A stretch of 64,000 bases of DNA, taken from Mesorhizobium sophorae. GTDB lineage: Bacteria > Pseudomonadota > Alphaproteobacteria > Rhizobiales > Rhizobiaceae. The position numbers were made by a program, and so were the translations under genes. The notes below the pieces were generated by a model. That model saw nothing but the letters and a program-made list of their open reading frames with translations. It made no database searches and was not told the origin of the DNA. Location of the stretch: the NCBI RefSeq assembly GCF_002270415.1, contig NZ_NNRI01000008.1, positions 411,001-475,000 of the forward strand, written 5' to 3'. Of this stretch, positions 1 to 8,694 are shown one piece after another; positions within the stretch are counted from its first letter, which is position 1, and every line of letters starts with the position of its first letter.

Positions 1-1150
1 TGTTCTCGGTGATGAACCGGTTCGTCGCAGTGACGATGTTGGCCGGGTCTTCCACCGCCTTCAGCGACTTCTGCATGCACGGGTCGGCTGTCGACATGTC
101 GACATCGCCACGAACGGGCATGGAACCCTTGGCGTTGTTGAAGGCGACCTGGACCTCCGGGCTGATCAGCAGCGCCGCAAGACGCTTCTGCGCTGCTTCG
201 ACATCCGGATTGTTCTGCTTGAAGAACAGGATGATGTCGCCGTCGGTGCTGACCACCGGCTTGGCCTCGTTCAGGCCGATCATGCAGCCGAAATCCTTGA
301 CTCCGGTCATGCCGGCGGCCGCGAATTCACCGCGCGCCCAGTCGCCCATCACCTGAAGTCCGGCCTTGCCGGTGATCACCAGGTTGGTGGTGTCGTTCCA
401 GTTGCGGTTGGCGTAGCCGTTGTCGGTGAACTGCTTCAGGGCCCTCAACTGCGTGAAGACGCCTTTCATCTCTGGGCTGCCGGCAATTTCGGCGCTCTTG
501 GTGGTATACATCTTGTCGCGCTGTGCGACACCGAGAGCCTCGGTAACCATGTCCTGGAAGAGCAGCTGAATCTGCCAGCCGTTTCCGTCGCCGCCGATGG
601 CGAAGGGGATGAGGCCTGCCTCCTTGATCTTCGGCGCGGCCGCGAGGAAATCGGCCAGGTTCTTCGGCTCCGGCACGCCTGCTTTCTCGAACACCGGCTT
701 GGAGTACCAGGCCCAGTAATTCGAATGGATGTTGACCGGAACGCACCACCAGTGGCCGTCAACGAGGCAGGCGCTGCCGATCGCCTTGGGGCGAATGACC
801 TCATCCCACTTGCCGGCGGTCGCGACGTCCGTCAGGTCGAGCAGCTTGCCGCCCGAAATCAGTTCTTCGTACTGCCGGCCGGGATTGAACTGAGCGGCAC
901 CGGGCGGATCGCCACCGAGCACGCGCTGCATGACGGTCGATCGGGCGGTTTCGCCGAGTGCGATGGCGCTGTCCACCCAGCGGTCGCCGTGGCCGTCATT
1001 GTCAAAGGCCTTTGCGAACTGCGACACCGCCGCCGACTCGCCCTTCGACGTCCACCAGTGAATCACTTCCAGGTCCGTCGCCGCGGCCGGACCGGCAAAT
1101 TGCAGAGTAGCCGTCGCTGCCAGCGCAGCGGTCAAAAGTCTGTATCGCAT
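1..1150 (-). CDS. Sugar ABC transporter substrate-binding protein, family 1 (3' end outside window)
   Basis: This is a periplasmic binding protein that would deliver a carbohydrate to an ABC importer whose other genes lie beyond base 1. About 383 codons are visible with no stop before the window edge. The start is ATG at 1150, preceded by AGGAACCGAA. Residues 1-24 form a signal peptide ending AAA, and the mature protein begins TDLEVIHWW, typical of the COG1653 family that includes glucose/mannose-binding proteins. Conserved-looking stretches such as NNAKGSMPVR near the C-terminus support that group. It is transcribed divergently from a LacI regulator, with a 17-bp operator-like sequence only about 20 bp upstream of its start, so repression by that regulator is likely. 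The substrate is not known. Confidence 0.85.
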   Translation of the reverse strand, partial: MRYRLLTAALAATATLQFAGPAAATDLEVIHWWTSKGESAAVSQFAKAFDNDGHGDRWVDSAIALGETARSTVMQRVLGGDPPGAAQFNPGRQYEELISGGKLLDLTDVATAGKWDEVIRPKAIGSACLVDGHWWCVPVNIHSNYWAWYSKPVFEKAGVPEPKNLADFLAAAPKIKEAGLIPFAIGGDGNGWQIQLLFQDMVTEALGVAQRDKMYTTKSAEIAGSPEMKGVFTQLRALKQFTDNGYANRNWNDTTNLVITGKAGLQVMGDWARGEFAAAGMTGVKDFGCMIGLNEAKPVVSTDGDIILFFKQNNPDVEAAQKRLAALLISPEVQVAFNNAKGSMPVRGDVDMSTADPCMQKSLKAVEDPANIVTATNRFITEN

Positions 1151-1168
1151 TTCGGTTCCTCCCAGAAT

Positions 1169-1185
1169 CTGAAACGTTACAGATT
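1169..1185 (-). promoter_or_regulatory. LacI-type operator, proximal to the binding-protein gene
   Basis: The sequence CTGAAACGTTACAGATT contains the near-palindrome CTGAAACGTTACAG with the central AACGTT typical of LacI/GalR operators. The same 17 bases occur in inverted orientation at 1439-1455. It lies about 20 bp upstream of the ATG at 1150, where a bound repressor would block the promoter or early transcription. Confidence 0.65.
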
Positions 1186-1438
1186 TTCGATACGGGAATT
1201 GCGTGACCTGCGCAACCCCATGAACGAAACGAGTTCGATATTTTTTCGAGTCGCGAACAAATTCACATGAGCAATCCCTTTTATATGCGCCGCAGCATGA
1301 ATCGCTGCACTGCAAGACATCAAACTGCGCGTGAAAGCCGGCAAAGGCGATGACAAAAGCGATTTCTTCTGCAATCCCAATGGATTTCCGCAAGACAGCC
1401 GTCGGCCTCGCCGCGAGTGGCGGCATCTCGATATTGGC

Positions 1439-1455
1439 AATCTGTAACGTTTCAG
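1439..1455 (+). promoter_or_regulatory. LacI-type operator, proximal to the lacI-family gene
   Basis: AATCTGTAACGTTTCAG is the exact reverse complement of 1169-1185. It lies about 100 bp upstream of the LacI-family start at 1554, in the 403-bp divergent intergenic region 1151-1553. The two sites are about 270 bp apart, compatible with autoregulation and DNA looping. I see no gene in the rest of this intergenic region. Confidence 0.62.
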
Positions 1456-1553
1456 TATATTGACGCTTGCCGGGGCTGGAACGCATACCGTATCGCTGTG
1501 GCGGCGATTGCCGATCCGGCCTGCGGCTGCTATGCGCCTGACGGGCGGGACGA

Positions 1554-2606
1554 ATGGACAGACGGCGTACGGAAAACAACGAAGAGGCGTTGGCGCAGGG
1601 ACGGCCGACGTTGAAGACGCTTGCCTTCATGACCGGGCTCGGCGTCACCACCGTGTCGCGGGCCTTGAAGGACGCTCCGGAAATCGGCGCCGAAACAAGG
1701 CGCCGTGTCCAGCTCGTCGCCAAGCAGATCGGCTACCGGCCGAACCGTGCCGGCGTGCGCCTGCGCACCGGCAGGACCAATGTCATCAGTCTCGTGCTCA
1801 ACACCGAGCGCGAGATCATGAGCTTCGTCTCGGACATCATCTACGGCGTTTCGGAGGTCATTGCCGACACACCCTACCATCTGATCGTCACGCCCTATTC
1901 GCGCTCGCAGGATCCGCTCGACCCCATACGCTATCTGGTCGAGACGGGCTCCGCCGACGGCGTCATCATCTCACGCACGCAGCCGAATGACCCACGGGCC
2001 CGCTACATGCTGGAGCACGGCATTCCCTTTGCCACGCATGGCCGCACCGATATGGGGCTGGTCCACCCCTATCATGATTTCGACAACTACGCTTTTGCGG
2101 TGGAAGCCGTGCGTCGTCTGGCCGGCATCGGCCGCCGCCGGCTCGCTTTGTTGTCACCGCCTGTCGGGCTGACCTACCACAGTCACACCGTCAACGGCTT
2201 TGCCGATGCGCTGAGCGAGGTCGGCGCCAGCGAAATCCCCTTCAACACTGTTTCTATCGACCATACGATCGAGCAGATCCGGAGCCGGACCGCGCAAGTG
2301 ATGCGCCGCGAAGACCGGCCGGACGGCTTCGTCAGCAGCGCCGCCGCCGCGACACTGGCCATCGTCGCCGGCATCGAGGATGCCGGCCTCAAGCTTGGCC
2401 GTGACGTCGATGTCGTGTCCAAGCAATCGTCGGACCTGCTGCATCTGTTTCGCACGGAATTGCTGGTCGTCAACGAGAATTTCCGGCTGGCGGGCTCCGA
2501 ACTCGCCCGCTCCGTGCTCGGCTGGATCGGCGGCGCCGCGCCCGGCACGCTGCAGAGCCTGAGCGTACCGAGCGAGGTCCTGGCCTATCGGCGCTCGCTG
2601 GATTAG
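1554..2606 (+). CDS. LacI-family transcriptional regulator
   Basis: This 350-residue protein has the LacI architecture. An N-terminal helix-turn-helix lies at about residues 19-38 (TLKTLAFMTGLGVTTVSRAL), followed by the hinge-helix region (IGYRPNRAGVRLRTGRTN) and a periplasmic-binding-protein-like sugar-sensing domain to the C-terminus. It is divergent from the sugar-binding protein gene at 1-1150. Two identical inverted operators between the genes suggest it represses both that transporter and itself. The start ATG at 1554 has only a weak upstream GGGACGA, but it gives the usual length of N-terminal extension before the HTH. The inducer is unknown. Confidence 0.9.
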   Translation: MDRRRTENNEEALAQGRPTLKTLAFMTGLGVTTVSRALKDAPEIGAETRRRVQLVAKQIGYRPNRAGVRLRTGRTNVISLVLNTEREIMSFVSDIIYGVSEVIADTPYHLIVTPYSRSQDPLDPIRYLVETGSADGVIISRTQPNDPRARYMLEHGIPFATHGRTDMGLVHPYHDFDNYAFAVEAVRRLAGIGRRRLALLSPPVGLTYHSHTVNGFADALSEVGASEIPFNTVSIDHTIEQIRSRTAQVMRREDRPDGFVSSAAAATLAIVAGIEDAGLKLGRDVDVVSKQSSDLLHLFRTELLVVNENFRLAGSELARSVLGWIGGAAPGTLQSLSVPSEVLAYRRSLD

Positions 2607-2612
2607 CTATTT

Positions 2613-4040
2613 TCAGCCAGCCGCACCGCTGCCCCACGGCCCGTGGAATGCACCCGGTCCGTCGATACGCTCGAAGCCGTGCGCGCCAAAGAAGTCGCGT
2701 TGCGCCTGGATCAGGTTCGAGGTGCCGCGGCCCTGGCGATAACTGTCGAAATAGGCAAGTGCGGAAGACAGCGCCGGCACCGGGGAGCCTGCCTCCGATG
2801 CCCTTGCCACGATACGCCGCAGCGACGGATGCGCTTCCTGCATCAGGGCGATAAAGGCCGGCGCCATCAGAAGATTGGTCGATGCGCCGCCGGAACCGAA
2901 CGCCTCGGCCATGGTGTCGAGCATCTGCGAGCGGATGATGCAGCCGGCGCGCCAGATCCTGGCGATGGTCGGCATCGGCAGGTTCCAGTTGAACTCCTTG
3001 GAGGCGCCGCTCATCACCGCAAAGCCTTGCGCGTAGGCGGCGATCTTGCCTGCGAAAAGCGCCAGTTCGAGATCTCCAAGCAATGCGTCCCTGTCGCCGG
3101 AAATCTTCGTCACGCCGATATTGCCATAGGCTTTTTCCGCCGCCTGCCGCTCGTCCTTGATCGACGACAGCACGCGCGCCGCCACGGCCGCCTCGATCGC
3201 GGTCGCCGGAATGCCGAGTTGCTGCGCCTCGATGACCGACCATTTGCCGGTGCCCTTCTGGCCGGCGCGGTCGAGGATGATGTCGACCACCGGCTTGCCG
3301 GTCTTCGGATCGTCTGCGGCCAGCACCTTGGCGGTGATCTCGATCAGGTAGGAATTGAGCCTGCCCTTGTTCCAGTTGGAAAACACCGTGCCTATATCCT
3401 TAGGCCCCATGCCGAGGCCGTCGCGCAGGATGCCGTAGATTTCGGCGATCATCTGCATGTCGGCATATTCGATGCCGTTATGGATGGTCTTGACGAAATG
3501 GCCGGCGCCGTCGGTGCCGAGCCACGCCGCGCAGGGCTCGTCGTTGAATTTGGCGGAGATCGCGGTCAGCACCTTCTCGACGCGTTTCCAGGAATCCTCG
3601 GTGCCGCCGACCATGATCGACGGCCCGTGGCGCGCGCCCTCCTCGCCGCCGGACACGCCCATGCCGATGAAAGTCAGACCCGAGCCCGAAAGCTCGGTGA
3701 AGCGCCGCATCGTGTCGCGGAAATTGGCGTTGCCGGCATCGATGACGATGTCGTTGGCCGACAGCACGCCACGCAAGGCTTCGATCTGTTCGTCGACCGG
3801 CTTGCCGGCGAGCACCATGATGATGATCGGGCGTGGCGGTCGGATCGCGGCGGCGAGTTCTTCCAGGCTGTAGCAAGGCACGACCATGTCCTTCAGCGGG
3901 CCGGCATTCTCGACGAAAGCGTCGGTGCGTGCCCTGGTGCGGTTGAAGACAGCGATGCGGTGCCCGTGCTCGGCGATGTTGAGCGCCAGGTTGGAGCCCA
4001 TCGTGCCAAGGCCGATCAGGCCGATTTCGGCTTTTTCCAT
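2613..4040 (-). CDS. gnd: 6-phosphogluconate dehydrogenase, decarboxylating
   Basis: The enzyme oxidises 6-phosphogluconate to ribulose 5-phosphate and CO2 with NADP+ in the pentose phosphate pathway. The 475-residue length is normal for the long, E. coli-type form. Visible are the nucleotide-binding GLGTMG at residues 10-15, NRTRART after the second strand (usual for NADP preference), the catalytic-region GHFVKTIHNGIEY, and the family signature ILDRAGQKGTGKWS. The open frame extends far upstream, but ATG at 4040 has a good GGAAGAAACG ribosome site and starts directly before the Rossmann fold. It converges on the LacI gene with a 6-bp gap. Confidence 0.96.
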   Translation of the reverse strand: MEKAEIGLIGLGTMGSNLALNIAEHGHRIAVFNRTRARTDAFVENAGPLKDMVVPCYSLEELAAAIRPPRPIIIMVLAGKPVDEQIEALRGVLSANDIVIDAGNANFRDTMRRFTELSGSGLTFIGMGVSGGEEGARHGPSIMVGGTEDSWKRVEKVLTAISAKFNDEPCAAWLGTDGAGHFVKTIHNGIEYADMQMIAEIYGILRDGLGMGPKDIGTVFSNWNKGRLNSYLIEITAKVLAADDPKTGKPVVDIILDRAGQKGTGKWSVIEAQQLGIPATAIEAAVAARVLSSIKDERQAAEKAYGNIGVTKISGDRDALLGDLELALFAGKIAAYAQGFAVMSGASKEFNWNLPMPTIARIWRAGCIIRSQMLDTMAEAFGSGGASTNLLMAPAFIALMQEAHPSLRRIVARASEAGSPVPALSSALAYFDSYRQGRGTSNLIQAQRDFFGAHGFERIDGPGAFHGPWGSGAAG

Positions 4041-4115
4041 CGTTTCTTCCCTGCTTTCGGATCTTGTTGGTTCGAGCTCGCGGTTTGCCGGGATGCCCAT
4101 TCTTCGGCGAGATGA

Positions 4116-4141
4116 TTGACGGGCCTTTCGGGCCGCGTCAA
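4116..4141 (-). terminator. Possible hairpin after the copper genes
   Basis: TTGACGGGCC and GGGCCGCGTCAA form a stem with a small bulge around TTTC in the 158-bp gap between gnd and the CopC-CopD gene. There is no clear T-run, so its role as a terminator is uncertain. Confidence 0.35.
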
Positions 4142-4198
4142 CCGCCTCGCCGAATTGTGTTGCATCGGCCGAGTTCGGGGCACTTGGCGGTCCAGCTT

Positions 4199-5812
4199 TT
4201 ACGGTCTGATATCGACAGGCGCTTCGATCTTCACCATCTCGAAGTCCGAGACCAGGATGTCGATGCGCACCGTCCAGCGGCCAGGAACCGGGATGACGAG
4301 GTCGTCGACACGCCAGCTGCCATCGCCGGGCTTGGTCGCGGCACGTTTGAGCGGCTCGATGCCTGAATCGGGCTTCGACAACACCAGCGTCACCTCCTTG
4401 GCGTCGAGCGGTCCGAAATCGCCGGTCATGATGATCATCGAGGCGACGACCGGTCCGGCATGGCCGGGTGTGATGCTGAGATCCGCCATCGCTTGCAGCG
4501 CATGGATATGGACCGAAACCGGCTGGGCCGCGGCGATCGCCAGTGCCCGTGGCGGCGGCGTGAAGCGCCAGCCCGCGGCGACAGCGAAGATCGCCAGCAC
4601 GATCAGCATTTCGACGCCGATCGAGCGGGCGAGCCTGCGCTGCACTTCCGTCGCTCCGGCCTCGGCCGATGCAGTGAGCTTCCAGCGATTGACGGCGGCA
4701 AGCGTGAACAGAAAGACCAGCAGCCCGAGCTTGATCAAGAGCAGCTTGCCATAAGCGGTGTTGACCAGCGCCGCCGGCGTCTGCACCTGGACGACTGCAA
4801 GCACGATGCCGGCAGCGACAAGCACGGCCACCACCGGCACGATCATGCGTGAGAACCGTCGCAGGATTGGCGCGACATCCGCCGACTGACCTTTCAGCGC
4901 CAGACCGAGCGGCATCAATGCGCCGGCCCAGAAAGCGATGCCGACGCCGTGCAGGAACACCATCGGTCGCGTCAGCCATTGCGGCTCGGCGGCACTGGCG
5001 TGGCCGCTGGCAGCCAGCGCAATACCCACACCGGCAAGTCCAGCCAGTGCGACTGGCTTAGCGGCCACGCGCGGCCCGGCCAGCGACAGCAGGCCGAGCC
5101 CCAGCGCGATCAAGGCGGCCAGCACCGTCCAGCCGAAGCTGGTATCGAGCCCGGTCCGCCAGATGACCGGCTGCGCCAGATGGGAGAGCGGCGCCCCGAG
5201 CGCATCAAGCCCCTGCAAGCCGAGCGACGCCGGGGCCGCGACCAGCCCGCACAGGATTGCGCCGATAACGAAACGCTGGCCGGACGGCCCGCCCTCAGTC
5301 AGCCAGGCAAGGGCGAAAGCACCGCCGACGCCAAGGAAAAGACCAATGTAGAGAAAAACCTTGCCGAGCCAGATCGCCGACCGTTGCGGCCAATCGACGG
5401 CCTCGGAGACGACCGGCGGCTCTGTTGGCGCGCCGATGGAAAACAGCAGCGAGCCGCCGACCGGATGACCATCGGCGGAGATGACGCGCCAGCTCAGCAC
5501 ATGCGTGCCGGATTTGAGGTCCTGCGGATTGTCGATTTCGACCGTCTGGTCGCTGAGGCGGAAAGCGGTCAGCGGAACCGGCGTGCCGTCGGGCTTCACC
5601 AGCGTCAGCACCAGCGGTGAGACCGGCTCGCTGAAGGTCAGCGAGAACTGTGCCGGCCCCTGTGCCAGCACCGCGCCGTCGGCCGGGTCGGTCTTGATCA
5701 ACGCGGCATGGGCAAAGGCGGGACTGTTCGAGGCCATGGCGATGAGCAGCATCATCATCGCCAGAGAGCCCACGGCAACCCGGCTGACGAGCTTGCTGGC
5801 CATGTGAATCAT
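4199..5812 (-). CDS. CopC-CopD fusion, copper-binding and membrane copper transport protein
   Basis: This is a YcnJ-like fusion for periplasmic copper binding and movement across the inner membrane. With the start at 5812 (537 residues), residues 1-34 form a signal peptide ending AFA. The mature protein starts HAALIKTDPADG, with the CopC amino-terminal copper-ligand histidine. The CopC domain runs to about residue 130 and includes SADGHPVGGS. It is followed by about eight membrane segments of the CopD domain and a C-terminal periplasmic domain of about 100 residues. An in-frame ATG at 5896 overlaps the YcnI stop as ATGA and could couple translation, but it would put over 30 residues before the signal peptide. 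Its neighbours are all copper proteins on the same strand. Confidence 0.85.
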   Translation of the reverse strand: MIHMASKLVSRVAVGSLAMMMLLIAMASNSPAFAHAALIKTDPADGAVLAQGPAQFSLTFSEPVSPLVLTLVKPDGTPVPLTAFRLSDQTVEIDNPQDLKSGTHVLSWRVISADGHPVGGSLLFSIGAPTEPPVVSEAVDWPQRSAIWLGKVFLYIGLFLGVGGAFALAWLTEGGPSGQRFVIGAILCGLVAAPASLGLQGLDALGAPLSHLAQPVIWRTGLDTSFGWTVLAALIALGLGLLSLAGPRVAAKPVALAGLAGVGIALAASGHASAAEPQWLTRPMVFLHGVGIAFWAGALMPLGLALKGQSADVAPILRRFSRMIVPVVAVLVAAGIVLAVVQVQTPAALVNTAYGKLLLIKLGLLVFLFTLAAVNRWKLTASAEAGATEVQRRLARSIGVEMLIVLAIFAVAAGWRFTPPPRALAIAAAQPVSVHIHALQAMADLSITPGHAGPVVASMIIMTGDFGPLDAKEVTLVLSKPDSGIEPLKRAATKPGDGSWRVDDLVIPVPGRWTVRIDILVSDFEMVKIEAPVDIRP

Positions 5813-5892
5813 CCGCAGTGAGGATATCGCGATCATGCCATTGCCATGAAATGGCGGCGCATTCCGCGAACGAAGCGCGCCGCCGAAAGACA

Positions 5893-6411
5893 TCATTTCT
5901 TCGGCAACAGCTTGATGCCGGGCGCCGGATTTTCCAGGGCGTCTTCATCCTGTCCTGCTGCCGGGATCTCGATCCAGCGATCGGCGGCGCCGTCGCATTC
6001 CTGCACCATGGGGAAGTAGAGCTTCTGGCCCACGGGCAGATCGGCCGTCAGCGTCGCGCGGAAAACAAACTCGTCATAGAATTCATCCGGGAGGCTGCCA
6101 CCGCTCCAGTCGACTTCCTTGACCCCATCGGTCACCGCCTGACCGTAGAGCTGGTAGGATTTGTCGTACTTGCCCTTCTTGACCTGCAGCGTCCAGCCCG
6201 GCTTCGGCATCGGCTTTATCGCGATCACCCCTTCCGGGATCTGCACGCGCAAGGCGATGGTCGCCTTGCCGTCGCAACCATGCGGCACGCGCAAGACGGC
6301 CTTGTAGGTCGAGCCGACGGCCGCTTCCTGGGTTTCGAGCGTGATGTGCGCGAAGGCAGCACTTGTCCCGAGGAGAAAAAGCGCACCGGCCCACAAAAGG
6401 TACTTGTTCAT
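5893..6411 (-). CDS. YcnI-family (DUF1775) periplasmic copper-binding protein
   Basis: A 172-residue exported protein. The signal peptide, residues 1-21, ends SAAFA, and the mature chain begins HITLETQEAAVG. The first-residue histidine is the copper ligand in the mono-histidine brace known for YcnI. The typical PHGC and PKPGWTLQVKKG segments of DUF1775 are visible. The start at ATG 6411 follows a strong GGAGGGACC site. An upstream in-frame start at 6480 would bury the signal peptide and is less likely. It lies between the PCu(A)C chaperone and the CopC-CopD fusion, an arrangement seen in actinobacterial and proteobacterial copper operons. A role in periplasmic copper storage or delivery is inferred. 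Confidence 0.85.
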   Translation of the reverse strand: MNKYLLWAGALFLLGTSAAFAHITLETQEAAVGSTYKAVLRVPHGCDGKATIALRVQIPEGVIAIKPMPKPGWTLQVKKGKYDKSYQLYGQAVTDGVKEVDWSGGSLPDEFYDEFVFRATLTADLPVGQKLYFPMVQECDGAADRWIEIPAAGQDEDALENPAPGIKLLPKK

Positions 6412-6451
6412 GATGGTCCCTCCGATTTCAGATTTTGTCGAAATGGTGCGA

Positions 6452-6988
6452 TCAATCGGCGTGGTCGTCCGTGGCGCCACCCATGCCCTCGACGGCGAAG
6501 TCGACGCTGACGGTGCCGGCCTTCTCGAAGGTCAACGTGGCGGAGAAGGTTTCGCCTTGCTTGGGTTGCCGTTTCAGGCCGATGAACATCAAATGATAGC
6601 CGCCAGGCGCCAGTGCGACCTTGCCGCCGGCCGGAATCTCCAGGCCGCCGGCAACGGGCCGCATGGTCATGACACCGTCCTTGACGCTCATTTCATGCAG
6701 TTCGGCCTTGTCCGAGATGTCGGTGGAAATCGACAGCAGCCGGTCCGGCGTGCTGCCTTTGTTGGTGATGGTGAAATAGCCGCCGGCCACCTTGGCGCCT
6801 GCCGGCGTTGCACGTGACCAGGGGTGCCCGATCTCGAGATCGCCGATCTTGAACCCATGCGCGAAGCCGGTTTGGGCGCCGGCGAACAACAGCGCAAAAG
6901 CCAGTACAACGATGCCAAGGCGCGCCTCGAAGCTGCGCAACACGCTGCCGGGTATAGGACGCGCGGCAGTACGGAGAAATTGGGACAT
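6452..6988 (-). CDS. PCu(A)C-family periplasmic copper chaperone
   Basis: A 178-residue protein with a hydrophobic export segment at about residues 22-43, followed by HGFKIGDLEIGHPWSRATP, the usual start of the PCu(A)C domain. Copper-ligand motifs characteristic of the family are present: HEM, a following MTM, and YHLM near the end of the domain. Such proteins carry Cu(I) to the CuA/CuB sites of cytochrome oxidase. ATG at 6988 was chosen because it directly precedes the export signal and has GGAGCAACC upstream. The open frame runs 440 bases further upstream with no coding character. It is the first gene of the likely three-gene copper operon. Confidence 0.87.
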   Translation of the reverse strand: MSQFLRTAARPIPGSVLRSFEARLGIVVLAFALLFAGAQTGFAHGFKIGDLEIGHPWSRATPAGAKVAGGYFTITNKGSTPDRLLSISTDISDKAELHEMSVKDGVMTMRPVAGGLEIPAGGKVALAPGGYHLMFIGLKRQPKQGETFSATLTFEKAGTVSVDFAVEGMGGATDDHAD

Positions 6989-7085
6989 GGTTGCTCCATG
7001 AAGTGAAGGTCGCGCCGTTACCGGTCGCGGACAGTTTGATGTTTGGATGGGTACGCCCGCGAAAGGTTCCGCCGGGCAGACAGAC

Positions 7086-7490
7086 TCAGGCCGTCCGCGG
7101 CGGCGCGCGCGGATTCGACGGCGAGCGCTCACGCGCAAAGTCGAGATGGATGGCCGCCGGAAAGACGAAGGCGACGGCCTCAAAGGAACGCGCGCCCAGG
7201 GCAAGCCCGGCAACGGGCGGCGGTGCAAAGGCCGGCGAAAACATGCTGCAGCCCAGCACGCAACATGCCGGCAGATGCGACGGCGGCGGGTTGCCGCCGG
7301 GAAGCTGGGTCGCACCCTCACGGGTGCAGATGACGTTGCCGAAGGCATCGAGTTGTGACGCATTCGGCGCAGTGCCGAACGCGAACGCACCGAGCGTCGA
7401 CTGGAGCAGCAGCAGATGGGCCGCGACAAGCGCGACCAGAATGCTCCACCGCTTCTCCCGGCTGTTCAAACGATCTGCCTCATCAAGCAA
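7086..7490 (-). CDS. DUF2946-like small membrane protein
   Basis: A 134-residue protein with one hydrophobic segment at about residues 15-40, then VICTREGATQLPGGNPPP and a cysteine-rich HLPACCVLGCSMF segment that looks like the DUF2946 family. Members often sit beside copper uptake and resistance genes, as here just upstream of the PCu(A)C chaperone on the same strand. The paired cysteines could bind metal, but no function is established. The start at 7490 is not strongly supported by a ribosome site. Confidence 0.6.
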   Translation of the reverse strand: MLDEADRLNSREKRWSILVALVAAHLLLLQSTLGAFAFGTAPNASQLDAFGNVICTREGATQLPGGNPPPSHLPACCVLGCSMFSPAFAPPPVAGLALGARSFEAVAFVFPAAIHLDFARERSPSNPRAPPRTA

Positions 7491-7563
7491 TCACCGGAGA
7501 GATACCTATCACGGGAGGGGCAGGTCGAAAATCGGCAATTCGATGCTGCGGCAACGCGGCATA

Positions 7564-8466
7564 TCAGGGTTTCAGTGGCGACCGGCTCTCCGGGATCGAG
7601 GTCAGCAATGTCTGGCGCGCCGACTTCAGGTGCTTGCGGCAGGCGGCGTCGACCTTGCCGAGGTCTCGCGATTTGAGCGCCGCGATATAGGCGAGATGCT
7701 CACCGATCGCGACCTCGTTGCGCTCGCGCTCCTGCGCCTTGTTCCACTGGTAGTGATAGTGGAAGATCATGGCGATGACGTCGTAGAAATCGACGATGAA
7801 GCGGTTGTGCGAAGCCCGGTGGATGAGCCGATGGAAGCGCTCATCCAGCTCCGAGAATTCGTTGAAGCGCGTGGCGATTTCGCTTGCCAGCTGGCGATGC
7901 TCGTCCTCCAGGCGGTCGAGATCGGTCCAGACCGCGCTGTCCTGCGGCAGAGCGGCGAAGGCCGCCGCCGACCGCAGTTCGAACATCTCGCGGATTTCGG
8001 TCAGTTCCAGCGCGAAGGCACGGGTGAAGCCCTTCAGCACCCAATGGCTGTTGCGGCGCTTCTCGATCAGGCCGAAGCGGGAGAAGCGGATCAGGAACTC
8101 GCGCACGCTGGTGGTGCCGACGCCGATCTCGCGCGCCAGTTCGAGTTCGTTGATCTGCATGCCGGCCTCGGCGCCGCCGGCGAGCAGCCGTCGCATGAAC
8201 GACCGCTCGATGATTTCGGCCAGCGTGTCGGTCTCTTCCTCGGGGAAGAAATCATCGGGACGCGGTTCGCGCAGCACCGTCTTGGCGCGCTTGTTCCAGG
8301 CGATCAGCCCGGTCTCTTCCATGCGCGCCAGGATGGTGCGGACGGTCGTCCGGCTGACACCAAGCAATGTACCCAGCTCCGGCTCCGAAGGCAGGCTGCG
8401 TGTTTCATCGAGCAGCCTGAGGCACCTGTTGTAGGCATCCTTGTAGACGTTGTTGCTCTTCGACAT
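7564..8466 (-). CDS. GntR-family regulator with two winged-helix domains and FCD domain
   Basis: This 300-residue regulator is unusual. A GntR-type winged helix spans about residues 20-60 (LPSEPELGTLLGVSRTTVRT). A second one follows at about 98-142 (INELELAREIGVGTTSVREF), and then an FCD ligand-binding domain with the usual acidic and histidine metal-ligand pattern (DERFHRLIHRASHNRF). Ordinary FCD regulators of about 230 residues have one winged helix. ATG 8466 was chosen because it begins the first domain, but the open frame extends to 8562. It is divergent from the altronate-dehydratase-family gene with two inverted repeats between them, so it probably controls the sugar locus to its right. 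Confidence 0.85.
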   Translation of the reverse strand: MSKSNNVYKDAYNRCLRLLDETRSLPSEPELGTLLGVSRTTVRTILARMEETGLIAWNKRAKTVLREPRPDDFFPEEETDTLAEIIERSFMRRLLAGGAEAGMQINELELAREIGVGTTSVREFLIRFSRFGLIEKRRNSHWVLKGFTRAFALELTEIREMFELRSAAAFAALPQDSAVWTDLDRLEDEHRQLASEIATRFNEFSELDERFHRLIHRASHNRFIVDFYDVIAMIFHYHYQWNKAQERERNEVAIGEHLAYIAALKSRDLGKVDAACRKHLKSARQTLLTSIPESRSPLKP

Positions 8467-8587
8467 CCCTGACCCGTTGCACGCCGTCGCTTGCGGCTGC
8501 TGGCTTGAAGCGCAATATGACGTTCCCATGACCCCTGAAAAGCTAAATCGCTTTCGGAACACCCAAGGACATGCGGAACTCCCCAGC

Positions 8588-8641
8588 GAAAAAACAATTG
8601 ACGCAAAACTGTTTTTTCACGATAAAAGACATTATCTTTTA
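8588..8641 (+). promoter_or_regulatory. Promoter with two inverted-repeat operators for the sugar-acid dehydratase gene
   Basis: A perfect 9-bp inverted repeat, GAAAAAACA (8588-8596) and TGTTTTTTC (8610-8618), surrounds a -35-like TTGACG at 8598-8603. A GATAAA at 8621-8626 lies 17 bp downstream as a possible -10. A second inverted repeat, TAAAAGA (8623-8629) and TCTTTTA (8635-8641), overlaps that -10. Both lie between the divergent GntR and dehydratase genes and are natural candidate sites for the two-headed GntR protein. Confidence 0.55.
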
Positions 8642-8694
8642 ACAGGCGCGTGTCAATCCGCCCGCGCATCCCAGGATCACCCAGGAAACCGCCC

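Noticed and set aside
4041..4979. Upstream extension of the gnd open frame by over 300 codons
   Set aside because: It is low-complexity, overlaps the CopC-CopD gene on the same strand in another frame, and gnd has a strong start at 4040.
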